From contig NZ_VTFT01000001.1 in assembly GCF_008244685.1 (NCBI RefSeq), positions 3,251,588 to 3,315,587 of the forward strand: a DNA stretch of 64,000 nt, written 5' to 3'. Positions 31,956 to 44,372 of this stretch are shown here, one piece after another (the first letter of the stretch is position 1; each line of letters opens with the position of its first letter). Below the pieces are notes generated by a model. The model was not told the origin of the DNA and searched no databases. It saw only the letters and a list, made by a program, of their open reading frames with translations. This stretch comes from Luteimonas viscosa. GTDB taxonomy: Bacteria > Pseudomonadota > Gammaproteobacteria > Xanthomonadales > Xanthomonadaceae. Position numbers and translations under genes: made by a program.

Positions 31956-33317
31956 TCAGCGCACCAGCTGCAGGATGTCGTTGTAGAACGCCAGGCCCAT
32001 CAAGCTAGCCAACAGGACCAGGCCGACATACTGCCCGGCGGCCATCGCACGTTCGCTTAACGGACTGCCCTTGACCAACTCGATAAGGTAATACAACAGG
32101 TGTCCGCCGTCCAAGAGCGGGATCGGCAACAGGTTGAGGATGGCGATGCTCAGCGACAGCAGGGCGAGGATCGTCAGGTACCAGGCCACGCCCTGGCTGG
32201 CGTAGGCGTTGGTCGCCCGGGCGATGGTCAGCGGCCCGGCCACGGTGTTCTCCAGCGCCAGCCGGCCGCTGAAGGCGCGCTGGACCATGCCGAGCAACTG
32301 TCCGGTGAGATGTCCGATCTCGCGCGCCGCCACCGGAATCGCGGCGACCGGACCGTACTGCTGCAGCGCATCCTTGGGCGGCAGCTCGATGCTCGCCGGC
32401 GCCTCGATGCCCAGCACCCAGCGCCGGTTGCCACGATCGTCGGTGAACTCGCGCGGCCGCAGCGGGAACGCCAGGCGCTCGCCGTCGCGCGTCACCTCGA
32501 TCATCGCGTCGCCGCCGCGTTCGCCCAGCGCCTGCAGCAGCGGGCCGATGTCCTCGAAGCGCTCCACCGGACGGCCGTCGATCGCGGTGATCCGGTCGCC
32601 CTCCGCCAGCGTGCCCCATGCGGCGCCGTCGGGCAGGACCCGGCCGATATCGGCGGGAATGGTGAAGTGCCGCGGCATCAGGCCGATGCTGCGGATGACC
32701 TGGCGCTGGTCGAAGTCCTTCGGCAAGGCCGACAGGCGCAGCGAAACCCGGCGTTCGTTGCCCTGGGCATCGGCCACCCGCAGCGGCACGTCGGCGCGGT
32801 CGAGCGCGGCCGGCAGCAGGGCCATCTGCAGTTCCATCCAGGTCGGGGTCTCGCGCCCGCCCACCGCCAGCACGCGGTCCTCGCCGCGCAGGCCGGATTC
32901 GGCGGCGATCCCGGTCGAGGGACCGAGCACCGGGGCGTAGTCGGGCCGTCCGATCACGAACATCGCCCACAGCAGCGCGTAGCACAGGACCAGGTTGGCG
33001 GCGGGACCGGCGGCGACGATGGCGATCCGCTTCCAGACCGACTGGCGGTTGAAGGCCTGCGCCGCCTCGGCCTCGGGCACGTCGGCCTCGCGCTCGTCGA
33101 GCATCTTCACGTAGCCGCCGAGCGGGATCGCCGCGATCCGGTATTCGGTCCCGTCCTTGGCGAAACGCTTCCACAGCGCGGCGCCGAAGCCGATCGAGAA
33201 GCGCAGTACCCGGACCCCGCAGCGGCGGGCGACCCAGAAATGGCCGAATTCGTGGATGGTCACGAGGATGCCGAGGCTCACGATCAGCCACCAGGCGGAA
33301 CCGAGGAACTCAGTCAT
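31956..33317 (-). CDS. rseP: Site-2 protease RseP
   Basis: The 453-residue product is an intramembrane zinc protease that cleaves anti-sigma factor RseA after DegS in the envelope stress response. The metal motif HEFGH is at residues 22-26 in the first membrane segment, and the second motif LLDGGH in the NLLPIPLLDGGHLLYY helix near residue 400. Two PDZ-like regions (GLRGEDRVLAVGG and LAEGDRITAIDGRPV) lie between. It overlaps nothing and precedes bamA, the usual order. Confidence 0.96.
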   Translation of the reverse strand: MTEFLGSAWWLIVSLGILVTIHEFGHFWVARRCGVRVLRFSIGFGAALWKRFAKDGTEYRIAAIPLGGYVKMLDEREADVPEAEAAQAFNRQSVWKRIAIVAAGPAANLVLCYALLWAMFVIGRPDYAPVLGPSTGIAAESGLRGEDRVLAVGGRETPTWMELQMALLPAALDRADVPLRVADAQGNERRVSLRLSALPKDFDQRQVIRSIGLMPRHFTIPADIGRVLPDGAAWGTLAEGDRITAIDGRPVERFEDIGPLLQALGERGGDAMIEVTRDGERLAFPLRPREFTDDRGNRRWVLGIEAPASIELPPKDALQQYGPVAAIPVAAREIGHLTGQLLGMVQRAFSGRLALENTVAGPLTIARATNAYASQGVAWYLTILALLSLSIAILNLLPIPLLDGGHLLYYLIELVKGSPLSERAMAAGQYVGLVLLASLMGLAFYNDILQLVR

Positions 33318-33326
33318 GGCGGCGGT

Positions 33327-34499
33327 TCATCGCAGGGCACCCGTGGCAATGGCGTGTTCGGCATGGCGCCGGGCGCGGCCATCGGCATCGCCGAGCGCCG
33401 CCAGCGACGACGCCGGTTCGGCCGCGATCGCCGCGAGGGCATCCTCGACCAGCGCGGCAATGGACAGGAAACCGATCCGCCCCTGAAGAAAGGCTGAAAC
33501 CGCGACCTCGTTCACAGCGTTCAGGATAGCGGGCGCGGTTCCGCCCACGCGCAGCGCCTCCCGGGCGAGCCGCAGGCAGGGGAAGGTGTCGAGGTCCGGC
33601 GGCTCGAAGTCGAGCCGGCCCTGGGCGGCGAGGTCGAGCCCGCCGACCCCGGAGGCGATGCGCTCCGGCCAGCCCAGCCCCACCGCCAGCGCGGTGCGCA
33701 TGTCCGGGAGCCCGAGCTGGGCCAGGGTCGAGCCGTCGACGAACTGGACCAGCGAATGGACCAGGCTCTGCGGATGCACCAGAACGTCCAGGCGGTCGTC
33801 GGGCAGGCCGAACAGGTGGTGCGCCTCGATCAGCTCCAGGCCCTTGTTCATCAGCGTCGCCGAGTCCACCGAGATCTTCGGACCCATCGACCACTTCGGA
33901 TGCGCCACCGCTTCCTGCGGACTGATCCGCGCCAGTTGCGCACGCGTGCGGCCGCGGAACGGACCGCCCGAGGCGGTCAGGGTGATGCGTTGCACCTCGG
34001 CCCCCGGCGCCCGCCCGTGCAGGCACTGGAAAATGGCGTTGTGCTCGCTGTCGATCGGCACGATGGTCGCGCCGGCCGCGCGCGCGGTCTCGATCAGCAG
34101 TTCGCCGGCCAGCACCAGCGATTCCTTGTTCGCCAGCAGCAGGCGCTTGCCGGCGCGGGCGGCGGCGAGGGTGGAGTCGAGGCCCGCCGCGCCGACGATG
34201 GCCGCGACCACGGTGTCGCAGGCATCGCCGGCGACCAGCGCCGACAGCGCCTCGGGTCCCGCGTGCGCCTGCGTCGGAAGCCCCGCAACGCGCAGTCCCT
34301 CGCGCAGCGCCGCCAGGCCCGCCGGGTCGGCGACCACGGCATGCGCGGGCCGGTGTGCGGCGCACAGCGCGACCAGCGCCGCCACGTTGCCCCCGGCCGC
34401 GAGCACGCTGGCCCGCAGGGTGTCGGGATGACGGGCGATGACGTCGAGCGCCGAGCCGCCGATCGAGCCGGTCGCGCCTAGGACTGCGACGCGCTGCAT
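33327..34499 (-). CDS. dxr: 1-deoxy-D-xylulose 5-phosphate reductoisomerase
   Basis: The 390-residue product makes 2-C-methylerythritol 4-phosphate in the isoprenoid pathway that feeds IspA and UppS encoded nearby. It has the NADPH-binding start [47 protein letters not shown] with metal and substrate ligands, [38 protein letters not shown], and the C-terminal [15 protein letters not shown] 34499 shares one base with the cdsA stop. Confidence 0.96.
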   Translation of the reverse strand: MQRVAVLGATGSIGGSALDVIARHPDTLRASVLAAGGNVAALVALCAAHRPAHAVVADPAGLAALREGLRVAGLPTQAHAGPEALSALVAGDACDTVVAAIVGAAGLDSTLAAARAGKRLLLANKESLVLAGELLIETARAAGATIVPIDSEHNAIFQCLHGRAPGAEVQRITLTASGGPFRGRTRAQLARISPQEAVAHPKWSMGPKISVDSATLMNKGLELIEAHHLFGLPDDRLDVLVHPQSLVHSLVQFVDGSTLAQLGLPDMRTALAVGLGWPERIASGVGGLDLAAQGRLDFEPPDLDTFPCLRLAREALRVGGTAPAILNAVNEVAVSAFLQGRIGFLSIAALVEDALAAIAAEPASSLAALGDADGRARRHAEHAIATGALR

Positions 34500-35377
34500 C
34501 AGAATCCGAGCCAGATCTTCGCCACGGCGAAGACCGGAAGCGCGGCCAGCACGCTGTCGATCCGGTCGAGCACGCCGCCGTGGCCCGGGATCAGCGTCCC
34601 CGAATCCTTCACCCCGACATGGCGCTTGAGCAGGCTCTCGAACAGGTCGCCGACCACCGAGAACAGGACCGTCGCCACCGCCGCCAGCGCCACCAGCGGC
34701 AGTTCGCCGGGTGCGGCGCCGGCCAGCGGCGCCATCGCCAGCGCCACCAGCACGCCCGCCACGACACCGCCGGCGAGGCCCTCGATGGTCTTGTTGGGAC
34801 TGATCCGCGGCGCCAGCCGGCGACCGCCGAACCACCTGCCGCCGAACTTGCGGCCGGCGAAGTAGGCTCCGGTGTCGGTCGCCCAGACGATCATCAGCGC
34901 GGTCAGCAGCCAGACGTGTCCCTGTGGCACCAGGCGCCAGGCGGTGGGATCGGGATCCCCGGCGTGGATCACCGCCAGCGCACACCAGGCCGGCACCACC
35001 GCCAGCGTGCCCGCGGCCAGCTTGAATACCCGGGCGTGGGTGTCGTGGTCGGAGGCGAAGTCGTAGCGGCGCAGCCACAGCGCCGCCACCAGCCACCAGA
35101 CCACGCCGAACATGCTCACCAGCTTGAACAGCACCAGAGACCCGCCGCTGTCGGTGGGCGAGGCCCAGACCAGGGCCGCCATCAGCAGCAGGTTGGCCAG
35201 CAGCAGCAGGGTGCGCTGCAGGGTGTCGCCGATCTCGGAGAGGCGGAACCATTCCCACAGCGCGGCGAGGAACACGATCGCCGCCAGCGCGACCAGCCAC
35301 GGGGTCGGCAGCAGCAGCACCCCGGCGATCGCCAGTGGCGCCATCAGCAGGGCGGCGAATACGCGGGTGCGGGTCAA
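34499..35377 (-). CDS. cdsA: Phosphatidate cytidylyltransferase
   Basis: The 292-residue product converts phosphatidic acid and CTP to CDP-diacylglycerol, the branch point of phospholipid synthesis. About seven or eight membrane segments are visible. The CdsA signature lies near the C-terminus ([20 protein letters not shown] followed by [16 protein letters not shown]). The start is TTG 35377, which overlaps the uppS stop (TTGA), so translation is probably coupled to uppS. Confidence 0.95.
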   Translation of the reverse strand: MTRTRVFAALLMAPLAIAGVLLLPTPWLVALAAIVFLAALWEWFRLSEIGDTLQRTLLLLANLLLMAALVWASPTDSGGSLVLFKLVSMFGVVWWLVAALWLRRYDFASDHDTHARVFKLAAGTLAVVPAWCALAVIHAGDPDPTAWRLVPQGHVWLLTALMIVWATDTGAYFAGRKFGGRWFGGRRLAPRISPNKTIEGLAGGVVAGVLVALAMAPLAGAAPGELPLVALAAVATVLFSVVGDLFESLLKRHVGVKDSGTLIPGHGGVLDRIDSVLAALPVFAVAKIWLGF

Positions 35378-36195
35378 GTCGTGGCACTCCCGTGCATGGA
35401 GGATCGGACGCCGGAGACCTGCTCCCCGGTCAGCCCGTAGCGGCGCTCGCGGGCGCCGAAGTCGCGGATCGCCGCGTGCAGGGTCGCCGCGTCGAGGTCC
35501 GGCCAGAGCGTCTGCGTGAACCAGAGTTCGGTGTAGGCCAGCTGCCAGAGCAGGAAGTTGCTGATCCGGCAGTCGCCGCCGGTGCGGATGAACAGGTCCG
35601 GCGGGGGCAGGTCGGCAAGGGCCACGCGCGCGGCGACCGCGGCTTCGTCTATCTGCTCGGGGCGCAGGCGCCCGGCGGCGACATCCTCGGCCAGCGCCCG
35701 CGCTGCCGCCGCGATGTCCTGACGCCCGCCGTAGCTGGCGGCGATCGCGAGCGTGAGCCGGGCGTTGTCGCGGGTGAGCGTCTCGGCGGCCTGCATCCGC
35801 GCCCGGATGTCGGCGGGGAAACGGGTCCGGTCGCCGATGAAGCGGACCTGCACGCCGCGCCGGTGCAGTTCCTCGACCTCGCGGTCGAGCGCCGCCAGGA
35901 ACAGCTTCATCAGCGCCCCGACCTCCTCCTCGGGCCGGCCCCAGTTCTCGCTGGAGAAGGCGAACAGGGTCAGTGCGCGGATGCCCTGGTCGAGGCAGAA
36001 ATCGATGCAGACGTTGACCGCGCGCGCCCCGGCGCGATGCCCGATCGCGCGCGGACGGCGCCGCCGCGCGGCCCAGCGGCCGTTGCCGTCCATGATGATC
36101 GCGACGTGCCTCGGTACGTCGAGGGGATTGGGGATGGGGGATTGGGGATTCGGAAAAGCGGAATCCCGCGAATCGGCGGCGTCAGTCAATGGCAT
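35374..36195 (-). CDS. uppS: Undecaprenyl diphosphate synthase
   Basis: The 273-residue product is the cis-prenyltransferase that makes the lipid carrier for peptidoglycan and O-antigen. The catalytic Asp is in [13 protein letters not shown], followed by [25 protein letters not shown], and [28 protein letters not shown]. From the only plausible start, ATG 36195, the first 25 residues before the domain are mostly encoded by heptamer hairpin copy D ([15 protein letters not shown]). No other ATG, GTG or TTG lies between this repeat and the catalytic domain. The start codon itself is in the hairpin loop. Confidence 0.93.
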   Translation of the reverse strand: MPLTDAADSRDSAFPNPQSPIPNPLDVPRHVAIIMDGNGRWAARRRRPRAIGHRAGARAVNVCIDFCLDQGIRALTLFAFSSENWGRPEEEVGALMKLFLAALDREVEELHRRGVQVRFIGDRTRFPADIRARMQAAETLTRDNARLTLAIAASYGGRQDIAAAARALAEDVAAGRLRPEQIDEAAVAARVALADLPPPDLFIRTGGDCRISNFLLWQLAYTELWFTQTLWPDLDAATLHAAIRDFGARERRYGLTGEQVSGVRSSMHGSATT

Positions 36196-36258
36196 GGCCT
36201 CTTTCGGACTTCTGGCTCGTGGCCGATCCCTAATCCCTGGTCCCGAATCCCGAATCCC
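36124..36258. repeat. Heptamer hairpin repeat, copy D, spanning the uppS start
   Basis: The left arm 36124-36153 has GGGATTG, GGGATGG, GGGATTG, GGGATTC plus GG. The right arm 36224-36258 has CGATCCC, TAATCCC, TGGTCCC and two GAATCCC. The 70-nt loop contains the uppS start codon (36193-36195) and its upstream AGAGG. On the mRNA the two arms can pair around the ribosome entry site. The right arm ends 8 nt after the frr stop. Confidence 0.85.
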
Positions 36259-36266
36259 GGCTCTCG

Positions 36267-36824
36267 TCAGACCGCCATCAGTTCCTGTTCCTTGCCCTTG
36301 ACCACCTCGTCGACGTCCTTGATGGCCTTGTCGGTGATCTTCTGGATCTCGTCCTCGCCACGGCGCTCGTCGTCCTCGGAGATCTGCTTTTCCTTGAGCA
36401 GTTCCTTGACCTGCTGGATCGCGTCGCGGCGGATGTTGCGGATCGCCACCTTGGCGTCCTCGCCCTCGGCGTGGACCACCTTCGACAGTTCCCTGCGGCG
36501 CTCCTCGGTCAGCGCCGGCAGGTTCAGGCGGATCGTGGTGCCGGCGGTGGTGGGGGTCAGGCCGAGGTCCGAGGCGAGGATCGCCTTCTCGACCGGACCG
36601 ACCATCTGCTTCTCCCATGGCGTGATCGTCAGCGAACGCGCATCGCTGATCGCCACGCTGGCCACCTGGCTCAGCGGCATGTCGGAGCCGTAGTAGTTGA
36701 CCTTCAGGTGCTCGACCAGCGCGGTCGACGCGCGGCCGGTGCGGATCTTCACCAGGGTGTGGCGCAGCGCCTCGACGCTCTTGGCCATGCGGGTCTGGGC
36801 GTCCTTCTTGATCTCGTTGAGCAT
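36267..36824 (-). CDS. frr: Ribosome recycling factor
   Basis: The 185-residue product splits post-termination ribosomes with EF-G. The full-length helical domain and hinge are present: [100 protein letters not shown] box lies about 37 nt upstream of the ATG, so frr has its own promoter although pyrH lies upstream on the same strand. Downstream it is separated from uppS only by hairpin copy D. Confidence 0.97.
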   Translation of the reverse strand: MLNEIKKDAQTRMAKSVEALRHTLVKIRTGRASTALVEHLKVNYYGSDMPLSQVASVAISDARSLTITPWEKQMVGPVEKAILASDLGLTPTTAGTTIRLNLPALTEERRRELSKVVHAEGEDAKVAIRNIRRDAIQQVKELLKEKQISEDDERRGEDEIQKITDKAIKDVDEVVKGKEQELMAV

Positions 36825-36860
36825 CGACGGCTCCGGGTATCCTCTGGGCTAAGCTGCGGG

Positions 36861-36866
36861 ATTATA
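36861..36866 (-). promoter_or_regulatory. -10 box of the frr promoter
   Basis: On the minus strand this reads TATAAT, a perfect -10 hexamer, which is rare in this GC-rich DNA. A start site near 36854 would give a leader of about 30 nt. The -35 region (near 36884-36889) has no clear consensus. Confidence 0.6.
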
Positions 36867-36910
36867 GGCGGTGCGGCGTCGGCACGAGCCGGGACGCGCC
36901 GTCCGCGGCG

Positions 36911-36961
36911 GCTTTCCCGCAGCGAAAGCCCGCATCCACCGGTCCGGGGATGCGGGAAAGC
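36911..36961. repeat. Nested inverted repeat in the pyrH-frr gap
   Basis: CCCGCATCC (36929-36937) pairs with GGATGCGGG (36948-36956), 9 bp with a 10-nt loop. GCTTTCCCGCA (36911-36921) pairs with TGCGGGAAAGC (36951-36961), 11 bp, using the same right arm. The two folds exclude each other. On the minus strand the inner stem is followed by CTTTC, so it may end the pyrH transcript. Otherwise the 385-bp gap 36825-37209 holds no gene that I can support. Confidence 0.5.
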
Positions 36962-37209
36962 GGCGCCCGCGTGAGCGTGCGTTGGTCCGTCCGCGATGTG
37001 CGGCACGTCGACGGTGCGGGGCAGGGCGCGGCGACGCGCAGGATCGACGAGGCCTGGTGCATCGCTGCGCCCGGGCCGGGCCGGGGTTCGACCAGGCACG
37101 GTCGCGGCGCCCTGGCGGGGTCCGGTGGCACGGCGTGGACGCGTCGCGGCGCAGGGCGGCCCGGTCGCGCCGGCAGCGGTGAGCCCCGCCGGGGCGAGGA
37201 TGGCGGGCT

Positions 37210-37932
37210 TCAGCCCCGTCCGCGTACCAGGGTGCCGATCGGTTCGCCCTGGAGGATGCGCAGCAGCACGCCCGGCTGGCCCATGTCGAAGATGCGCAGC
37301 GGCAGGTCGCTGTCGCGGCACAGCGCGAACGCCGCGGTGTCCATCACCTGCAGGTCGCGCGACAGCACCTCGTCGTAGCTCAGCGAGTCGAAGCGCACCG
37401 CGTCGGTGTGCTTCTTCGGATCCTTGTCGTAGACGCCGTCGACCTTGGTCGCCTTGAGCAGCAGGTCGGCGCCGATCTCGATCGCGCGCAGCGCCGCGCC
37501 CGAATCGGTGGTGAAGAACGGATTGCCGGTGCCGGCGGCGAAGATCGCGATCCGGCCCTTCTCGAGATGGCGGATCGCGCGCCGGCGGATGTAGTCCTCG
37601 CAGACGTCGTTGATCTTGATCGCGCTCATCACCCGGGCGCGCGCGCCCAGCTTCTCCAGCGCGTCCTGCAGCGCCAGCGCGTTGATCACCGTGGCCAGCA
37701 TGCCCATCTGGTCGCCGGTCACCCGGTCCATGCCGCCGGCCGCGAGTCCCGCGCCGCGGAAGATGTTGCCGCCACCGACCACCACGCCGATCTCGGCGCC
37801 CGCCTGCTGCGCCTCGATCACCTCGCGCGCCAGCCGGCCGATGACCTTCGGGTCGATCCCGTAGTCCTCGTCGCCCATCAGCGCCTCGCCGGACAGCTTC
37901 AGCAGGACGCGGCGATAGGCGAGCTGGGACAT
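37210..37932 (-). CDS. pyrH: UMP kinase
   Basis: The 240-residue product phosphorylates UMP to UDP and is the bacterial hexameric type. It has the start [59 protein letters not shown], and [43 protein letters not shown]. In most gammaproteobacteria it follows tsf; here about 5.5 kb of signalling genes separate the two. A TAGAAT -10 box upstream suggests it has its own promoter. Confidence 0.97.
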   Translation of the reverse strand: MSQLAYRRVLLKLSGEALMGDEDYGIDPKVIGRLAREVIEAQQAGAEIGVVVGGGNIFRGAGLAAGGMDRVTGDQMGMLATVINALALQDALEKLGARARVMSAIKINDVCEDYIRRRAIRHLEKGRIAIFAAGTGNPFFTTDSGAALRAIEIGADLLLKATKVDGVYDKDPKKHTDAVRFDSLSYDEVLSRDLQVMDTAAFALCRDSDLPLRIFDMGQPGVLLRILQGEPIGTLVRGRG

Positions 37933-37960
37933 CCGGACCTCGGGGCTGGGGGGCGCGGGA

Positions 37961-37966
37961 ATTCTA
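37961..37966 (-). promoter_or_regulatory. -10 box of the pyrH promoter
   Basis: The minus strand reads TAGAAT, five of six matches to TATAAT, 28 nt before the pyrH ATG. A convincing -35 is not visible. Its presence fits the loss of the usual link to rpsB-tsf. Confidence 0.45.
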
Positions 37967-38012
37967 GCCCATCGCCGTCGATGCCGGTTCGGCGTCGGGC
38001 CGCCTTCCCGGT

Positions 38013-39500
38013 TCAACCACCGGGCGTGGCGACCTGGTTGCGGCCATCGCGCTTGGCGCCGTAGAGCGCCTCGTCGGCCGCCCGCAGCAGCGCGTCGGCA
38101 CTGGCGAACTGGTCGCTGCCGCCCTGGCAGGCCAGTCCCGCGGAAAAGGTGATGTACAGGGGAACGCCGTCGATCAGCGCCATCGGCGTGCGCGAGATCT
38201 CCGCCAGGATCCGCTCGAGCGTGACGCGCGCCGCAGCGGCGTCGCAATTGCCGAGCACGATCAGGAATTCCTCGCCGCCGTAGCGCGCGAGCAGGTCGCT
38301 CTGCCGCAGCTGCGCGGCAAGGCAGCGGGTGAACTCCTGCAGCACCTGGTCGCCGACCAGGTGCCCGTGGCGATCGTTGATGCGCTTGAAGTCGTCGAGA
38401 TCGATGAAGGCGATCGACAGCGGCCGGTCGTGGCGCAGCGCTTCCTCGAACTCGCGCTCCAGCACCTCCTCCAGCTGCAGGCGGTTGTAGGCGCCGGTGA
38501 GCGGGTCGCGCCGCACCTGTTCGGAGAGGTCGCGCGTCCTGGCCTTGAGCACGTCGATCTCGCGCCTGGCGTCGGCGGCGTTGCGGATCTCGATCAGGTT
38601 GCGCACCACCATCAGTTCCTGCACCCGGCCATGGAGCGCGCGAAGCTCGCGCGGATGTTCCAGGCGCACCTCGAACAGGGCCTCCAGCTCCGGTGCCGAT
38701 GCCGACATGCGTTCGAGCAGGCGGGCGGTCTCCAGCCCGGTCAGCCCGGTGCGACGCTCCAGCTCGGTGGCGATCGCCCGCAGTTGCTCCGGGGTGCCCG
38801 CCCGCAACCAGAGGTCCGCGAGCAGGCCGGAGCCCGCGACGCATGCGAGTTCGGGATCGCCCTCGTAGTGCCCGCATTCGTGGCGGGCGACGATCCGCTG
38901 CAGGTAGGCGGGCAGGTTCCAGCGCGCCGCCAGCCAGGCGCCGACCTCGGCGTGGTCGCTGCCGAACAGTTCGCGTTCGCGCTCCAGCGACAGGATGCTG
39001 GCGGGTACGTTGCCGATCTCGGCGTAGCGGTCCGGCAGGACCTGCATCAGGGCCAGCGCCCCGATATCCTGCAGCAGGCCGCCGAGCATCAGTTCTTCCA
39101 GTTGCTCCAGCCCGGCCCGCTCGGCGAGCAGGCGGCTGGCCATGGCGCTCAGCACGCTCCGGCGCCAGAAGTGCTCCCGCGCCGCCGCGACCTGGCCACC
39201 TCCGCGCATCGCGGCCGCCAGCGAGAACCCGAGCGCGAGAGTGATCGCCGCGTTCAGGCCGAGCAGGGCGAGCGCCCGCGAGACCGTCGCGGCCGGGCGC
39301 CTGGTGGCGCTGGCGAACAGCGGCGAGTTGGCGATGCGCAGGATCCTGGCGCTGAGCGCGGGATCGTGGTTGATCACCTCGGCGGTGGCGGCCAGGTGGG
39401 CGGCAGGATCCTGGGCAAGCGCGATGACCCGCAAGGCCACACCCGGCGGGCTCGGCAGGTCGCCGCAGCGGTCGAGCAGGATTTCGAACTCCGGGTGCAT
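38013..39500 (-). CDS. HDOD-GGDEF protein, diguanylate cyclase
   Basis: The 495-residue product has an N-terminal HDOD domain (from [20 protein letters not shown] with the [19 protein letters not shown] segment). A helical linker follows, then a C-terminal GGDEF domain with [24 protein letters not shown] and the active-site YGGEEF. RQSD lies five residues before GGEEF, which is the inhibitory I-site spacing, so the cyclase should be active and feedback-inhibited by c-di-GMP. HDOD domains are non-enzymatic signalling modules. There is no membrane segment or signal peptide, so it is cytoplasmic. It runs divergently from the KaiC operon. Confidence 0.88.
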   Translation of the reverse strand: MHPEFEILLDRCGDLPSPPGVALRVIALAQDPAAHLAATAEVINHDPALSARILRIANSPLFASATRRPAATVSRALALLGLNAAITLALGFSLAAAMRGGGQVAAAREHFWRRSVLSAMASRLLAERAGLEQLEELMLGGLLQDIGALALMQVLPDRYAEIGNVPASILSLERERELFGSDHAEVGAWLAARWNLPAYLQRIVARHECGHYEGDPELACVAGSGLLADLWLRAGTPEQLRAIATELERRTGLTGLETARLLERMSASAPELEALFEVRLEHPRELRALHGRVQELMVVRNLIEIRNAADARREIDVLKARTRDLSEQVRRDPLTGAYNRLQLEEVLEREFEEALRHDRPLSIAFIDLDDFKRINDRHGHLVGDQVLQEFTRCLAAQLRQSDLLARYGGEEFLIVLGNCDAAAARVTLERILAEISRTPMALIDGVPLYITFSAGLACQGGSDQFASADALLRAADEALYGAKRDGRNQVATPGG

Positions 39501-39805
39501 CGAACTGCGGGCTCCATGAGGGTATGGCCGACCGCCTGGGCGTTGCGCAGGCGGGGGTGGGCGCCTTCGTTATCGGCCGATGGTCGCGCAGCTGTAGCGG
39601 GCGCGCAGGCCCGGGGGGACTCCCCGCAGGCGGCCCGCGCGCCGCGGTCGTTCAGCCGATCAGCGCCCACTCGATTCCGGTGCCTCGACGCCGGCCGCCT
39701 TCCCCGGGCGAGGCCGCTGGGGGCCCGGCGCCACGCTCTGCCGTTGGCCGGAATGGCGACGACACCAGCAGCGATGGGTGGCCCGGGAGCTGCGGAGCGG
39801 GCGCA

Positions 39806-39832
39806 TTGTCCTCACACCCGGAGGCGTACTAT
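39806..39832 (+). promoter_or_regulatory. Candidate promoter of the KaiC-like operon
   Basis: TTGTCC at 39806-39811 and TACTAT at 39827-39832 have a 15-bp spacer, slightly short for sigma-70. They lie 40 nt before the GTG of the first operon gene. The remainder of the 371-bp divergent gap 39501-39871 shows only GC-rich sequence. Confidence 0.35.
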
Positions 39833-39871
39833 CGCGTCGATGCCGTCCTCCGCGGTCGGCAGAGGGGTTCC

Positions 39872-40300
39872 GTGGACAGTCAGGATGACAGGATCGCTCT
39901 TGCCGTGGCGCAGCGTGCCGGCGAGAGTGCGGACGCGGCGCGGATCGCAGAGGCGATCGGGGAGATCTGGGATCGGATCGATGTCGCGCTGGCGCCGATC
40001 ATCGGACAGCGTGGCGTGGCTGCGCTCTACAGGCGCAGCCTGTATCTCGCCGCCGCGGCCCATTCCTGGCTCGCGCTGCAGGAAGACCCGCAGGCGCCAC
40101 CGGACCTCGTGGCCCTGAAGTCGTCGATCGCGCGCCAGCCTCCCCCCGAGGCCGCGGCCGGCGGCGTCGCCCTGCTGCAGGCCTTCCACACCCTCCTGAC
40201 CAGCCTGGTCGGTCCTTCGCTCACCCTGCGCTTGCTCGACGCCGTGTGGACGCCACCTTCCCCCACCAGCGGCTCGTCCGCCCAGGATCCATCGCCATGA
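39872..40300 (+). CDS. Helical hypothetical protein encoded with a KaiC-like ATPase
   Basis: The 142-residue product starts at GTG 39872, preceded by AGAGGGG. It overlaps the KaiC gene by 4 nt (ATGA), so translation is probably coupled. It is predicted all-helical: IAEAIGEIWDRIDVALAPII, then GQRGVAALYRRSLYLAAAAHSWL, and a last helix AFHTLLTSLVGPSLTLRLLDAVW before a disordered tail. It has no signal peptide or membrane segment. I do not recognise a named family. Gene order suggests a partner or regulator of the ATPase. Confidence 0.75.
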   Translation: MDSQDDRIALAVAQRAGESADAARIAEAIGEIWDRIDVALAPIIGQRGVAALYRRSLYLAAAAHSWLALQEDPQAPPDLVALKSSIARQPPPEAAAGGVALLQAFHTLLTSLVGPSLTLRLLDAVWTPPSPTSGSSAQDPSP

Positions 40301-41778
40301 CCTCTGTCACCATCAACCGCCTGGCTACCGGCGTGCCGGGCCTGGACGACGTGCTGGGCGGAGGCCTGCCGGAATACTCGTTCAACCTCATCGCCGGTCC
40401 CCCGGGCAGCGGCAAGACCACGCTGGCGCACCAGATGATGTTCGCGCTGGCGACGCCGCAGCGTCCGGCACTGTATTTCACGGTACTCGGCGAGCCGCCG
40501 CTGAAGATGCTGCGTTACCAGCAGCAGTTCGCGTACTTCGACAGCGCCGCGATCAACCAGTCCATCCGCATGATCAACCTTTCGGAGGAAACCGGTGCGG
40601 GCGATCTCGACCGGGTCCTGCAACGCATCGTCGAGGCGATGGAGACGCACGCGCCGGCGCTGGTGTTCGTCGATTCGTTCCGCTCCGTGGTGCTCGCCAG
40701 CGGATCCGCCGGCACCGGGCACAACCAGTTGCAGCAGTTCGTGCAGCAGCTCGGCATGCTGATGACCAGCTGGCAGGCCACGACCTTCCTGATCGGCGAA
40801 TACTTCACCGAGACCGGTCCCAACCCGATCTTCACCATCGCCGACGGGCTGATCTGGCTGCGCCAGAGCGTCGAGCGCAACTCGATGGTGCGCAAGATGG
40901 AGATCATGAAGATGCGTGGACAGCCGACGCTGCCGGGGCTGCACACCTTCCGCATCGGGGAAAGCGGCATCAAGGTGTTCGCGCCGGCGCGGGTTTCGGT
41001 GGACGCGATCGACAACCTTCCGGCACGGGACGACGTGCGCCTGCGGATGGGCGTGCCGCGCCTGGACGAGATGCTCGGCGGCGGCCTGCCCCGCGGCTAC
41101 TCGCTGCTGGTGGCCGGGCCCTCGGGCTCGGGCAAGAGCATCCTCGCCGCCTCGTTCTTGGCCGAGGGCGTGCGCGCCGGCGAGGCGGGCGTCATCGCTG
41201 TGTTCGAGCAGCGCCCGGACCACCTGCGCAACCGACAGCTGGCCGACCTGATCGCGGCCGACCAGGTCGGCCTGGTGGACACCCGTGCGCCCGACCTGTC
41301 GATCGACGAGATCGTGCTGCTGATCCTGGACGAGGTGCGCCGGCGCAAGGCCAGTCGCGTGGTCGTCGATTCGCTCTCGGGGTTCGAGCTCGCGGTGGCG
41401 CCGACCTTCCGCCACGACTTCCGCGAGAACCTCTCGCGCATGGTCGCCGCGCTCGCCGCCGCCGGCCTCACGGTGCTGATGACCTCCGAGCTCGAGGATC
41501 GCTACACCGACCTGCGCTTCAGCCCCTATGGCACCGCGTTCCTCACCGACGCGATCATCGTGCAGCGCTACATCGAGGTGGAAAGCCGGCTGCGGCGGGT
41601 GATGGCGGTGGTCAAGGTGCGTTCGAGCGGGCACTCGGACGAGCTGCGCGAGTACACGATCGACGAGGGTGGCCTTCGCATCGGCGGGACGCTGCCCGAG
41701 CAGGAGGGGCTGCTGGGCGGCAGGCCGACCAGCAAGCACCCGCGCGTACCGTCGGCCGCCGCCGGCGACGACGGCTAG
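40297..41778 (+). CDS. KaiC-like double RecA-domain ATPase
   Basis: The 493-residue product has two KaiC/RecA domains in tandem. Walker A motifs are GPPGSGKTT (residues 34-42) and GPSGSGKS (near 274-281); Walker B-like strands are ALVFVDSF and RVVVDSL. Domain starts TGVPGLDDVLGGGLPEYS and MGVPRLDEMLGGGLPRGYS are typical. The site equivalent to Ser431/Thr432 of cyanobacterial KaiC reads TAFLTDAIIVQRYIE, without the Ser-Thr pair. No KaiA or KaiB is encoded nearby. Such ATPases in non-photosynthetic bacteria are thought to act in signalling or stress, not in a proven clock. Confidence 0.88.
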   Translation: MTSVTINRLATGVPGLDDVLGGGLPEYSFNLIAGPPGSGKTTLAHQMMFALATPQRPALYFTVLGEPPLKMLRYQQQFAYFDSAAINQSIRMINLSEETGAGDLDRVLQRIVEAMETHAPALVFVDSFRSVVLASGSAGTGHNQLQQFVQQLGMLMTSWQATTFLIGEYFTETGPNPIFTIADGLIWLRQSVERNSMVRKMEIMKMRGQPTLPGLHTFRIGESGIKVFAPARVSVDAIDNLPARDDVRLRMGVPRLDEMLGGGLPRGYSLLVAGPSGSGKSILAASFLAEGVRAGEAGVIAVFEQRPDHLRNRQLADLIAADQVGLVDTRAPDLSIDEIVLLILDEVRRRKASRVVVDSLSGFELAVAPTFRHDFRENLSRMVAALAAAGLTVLMTSELEDRYTDLRFSPYGTAFLTDAIIVQRYIEVESRLRRVMAVVKVRSSGHSDELREYTIDEGGLRIGGTLPEQEGLLGGRPTSKHPRVPSAAAGDDG

Positions 41779-41786
41779 GCGCCACG

Positions 41787-43391
<1,605 letters not shown>

Positions 43392-43430
43392 GTACTTCCC
43401 GCGAACGCGCAATCCGGATCGGCGCGCATG

Positions 43431-43456
43431 AAAAAAGCCGCGCTTTCGCGCGGCTT
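43431..43456 (-). terminator. Intrinsic terminator of rpsB-tsf
   Basis: On the minus strand AGCCGCGC-GAAA-GCGCGGCT is followed by TTTTTT: an 8-bp stem with a GNRA loop and six T. It lies 27 nt past the tsf stop and 40 nt past the stop of the convergent kinase gene. This is the strongest intrinsic terminator in the window. Confidence 0.9.
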
Positions 43457-43482
43457 CGTTCAACGGCTGCGAACGCGGGAGG

Positions 43483-44355
<873 letters not shown>

Positions 44356-44372
44356 CGGGGACCTCGGATTCG

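Noticed and set aside
36862..37131. Minus-strand open frame of 89 codons between pyrH and frr
   Set aside because: Pro/Ala/Arg-rich, overlaps the nested inverted repeat and the frr -10 box; no ribosome site.
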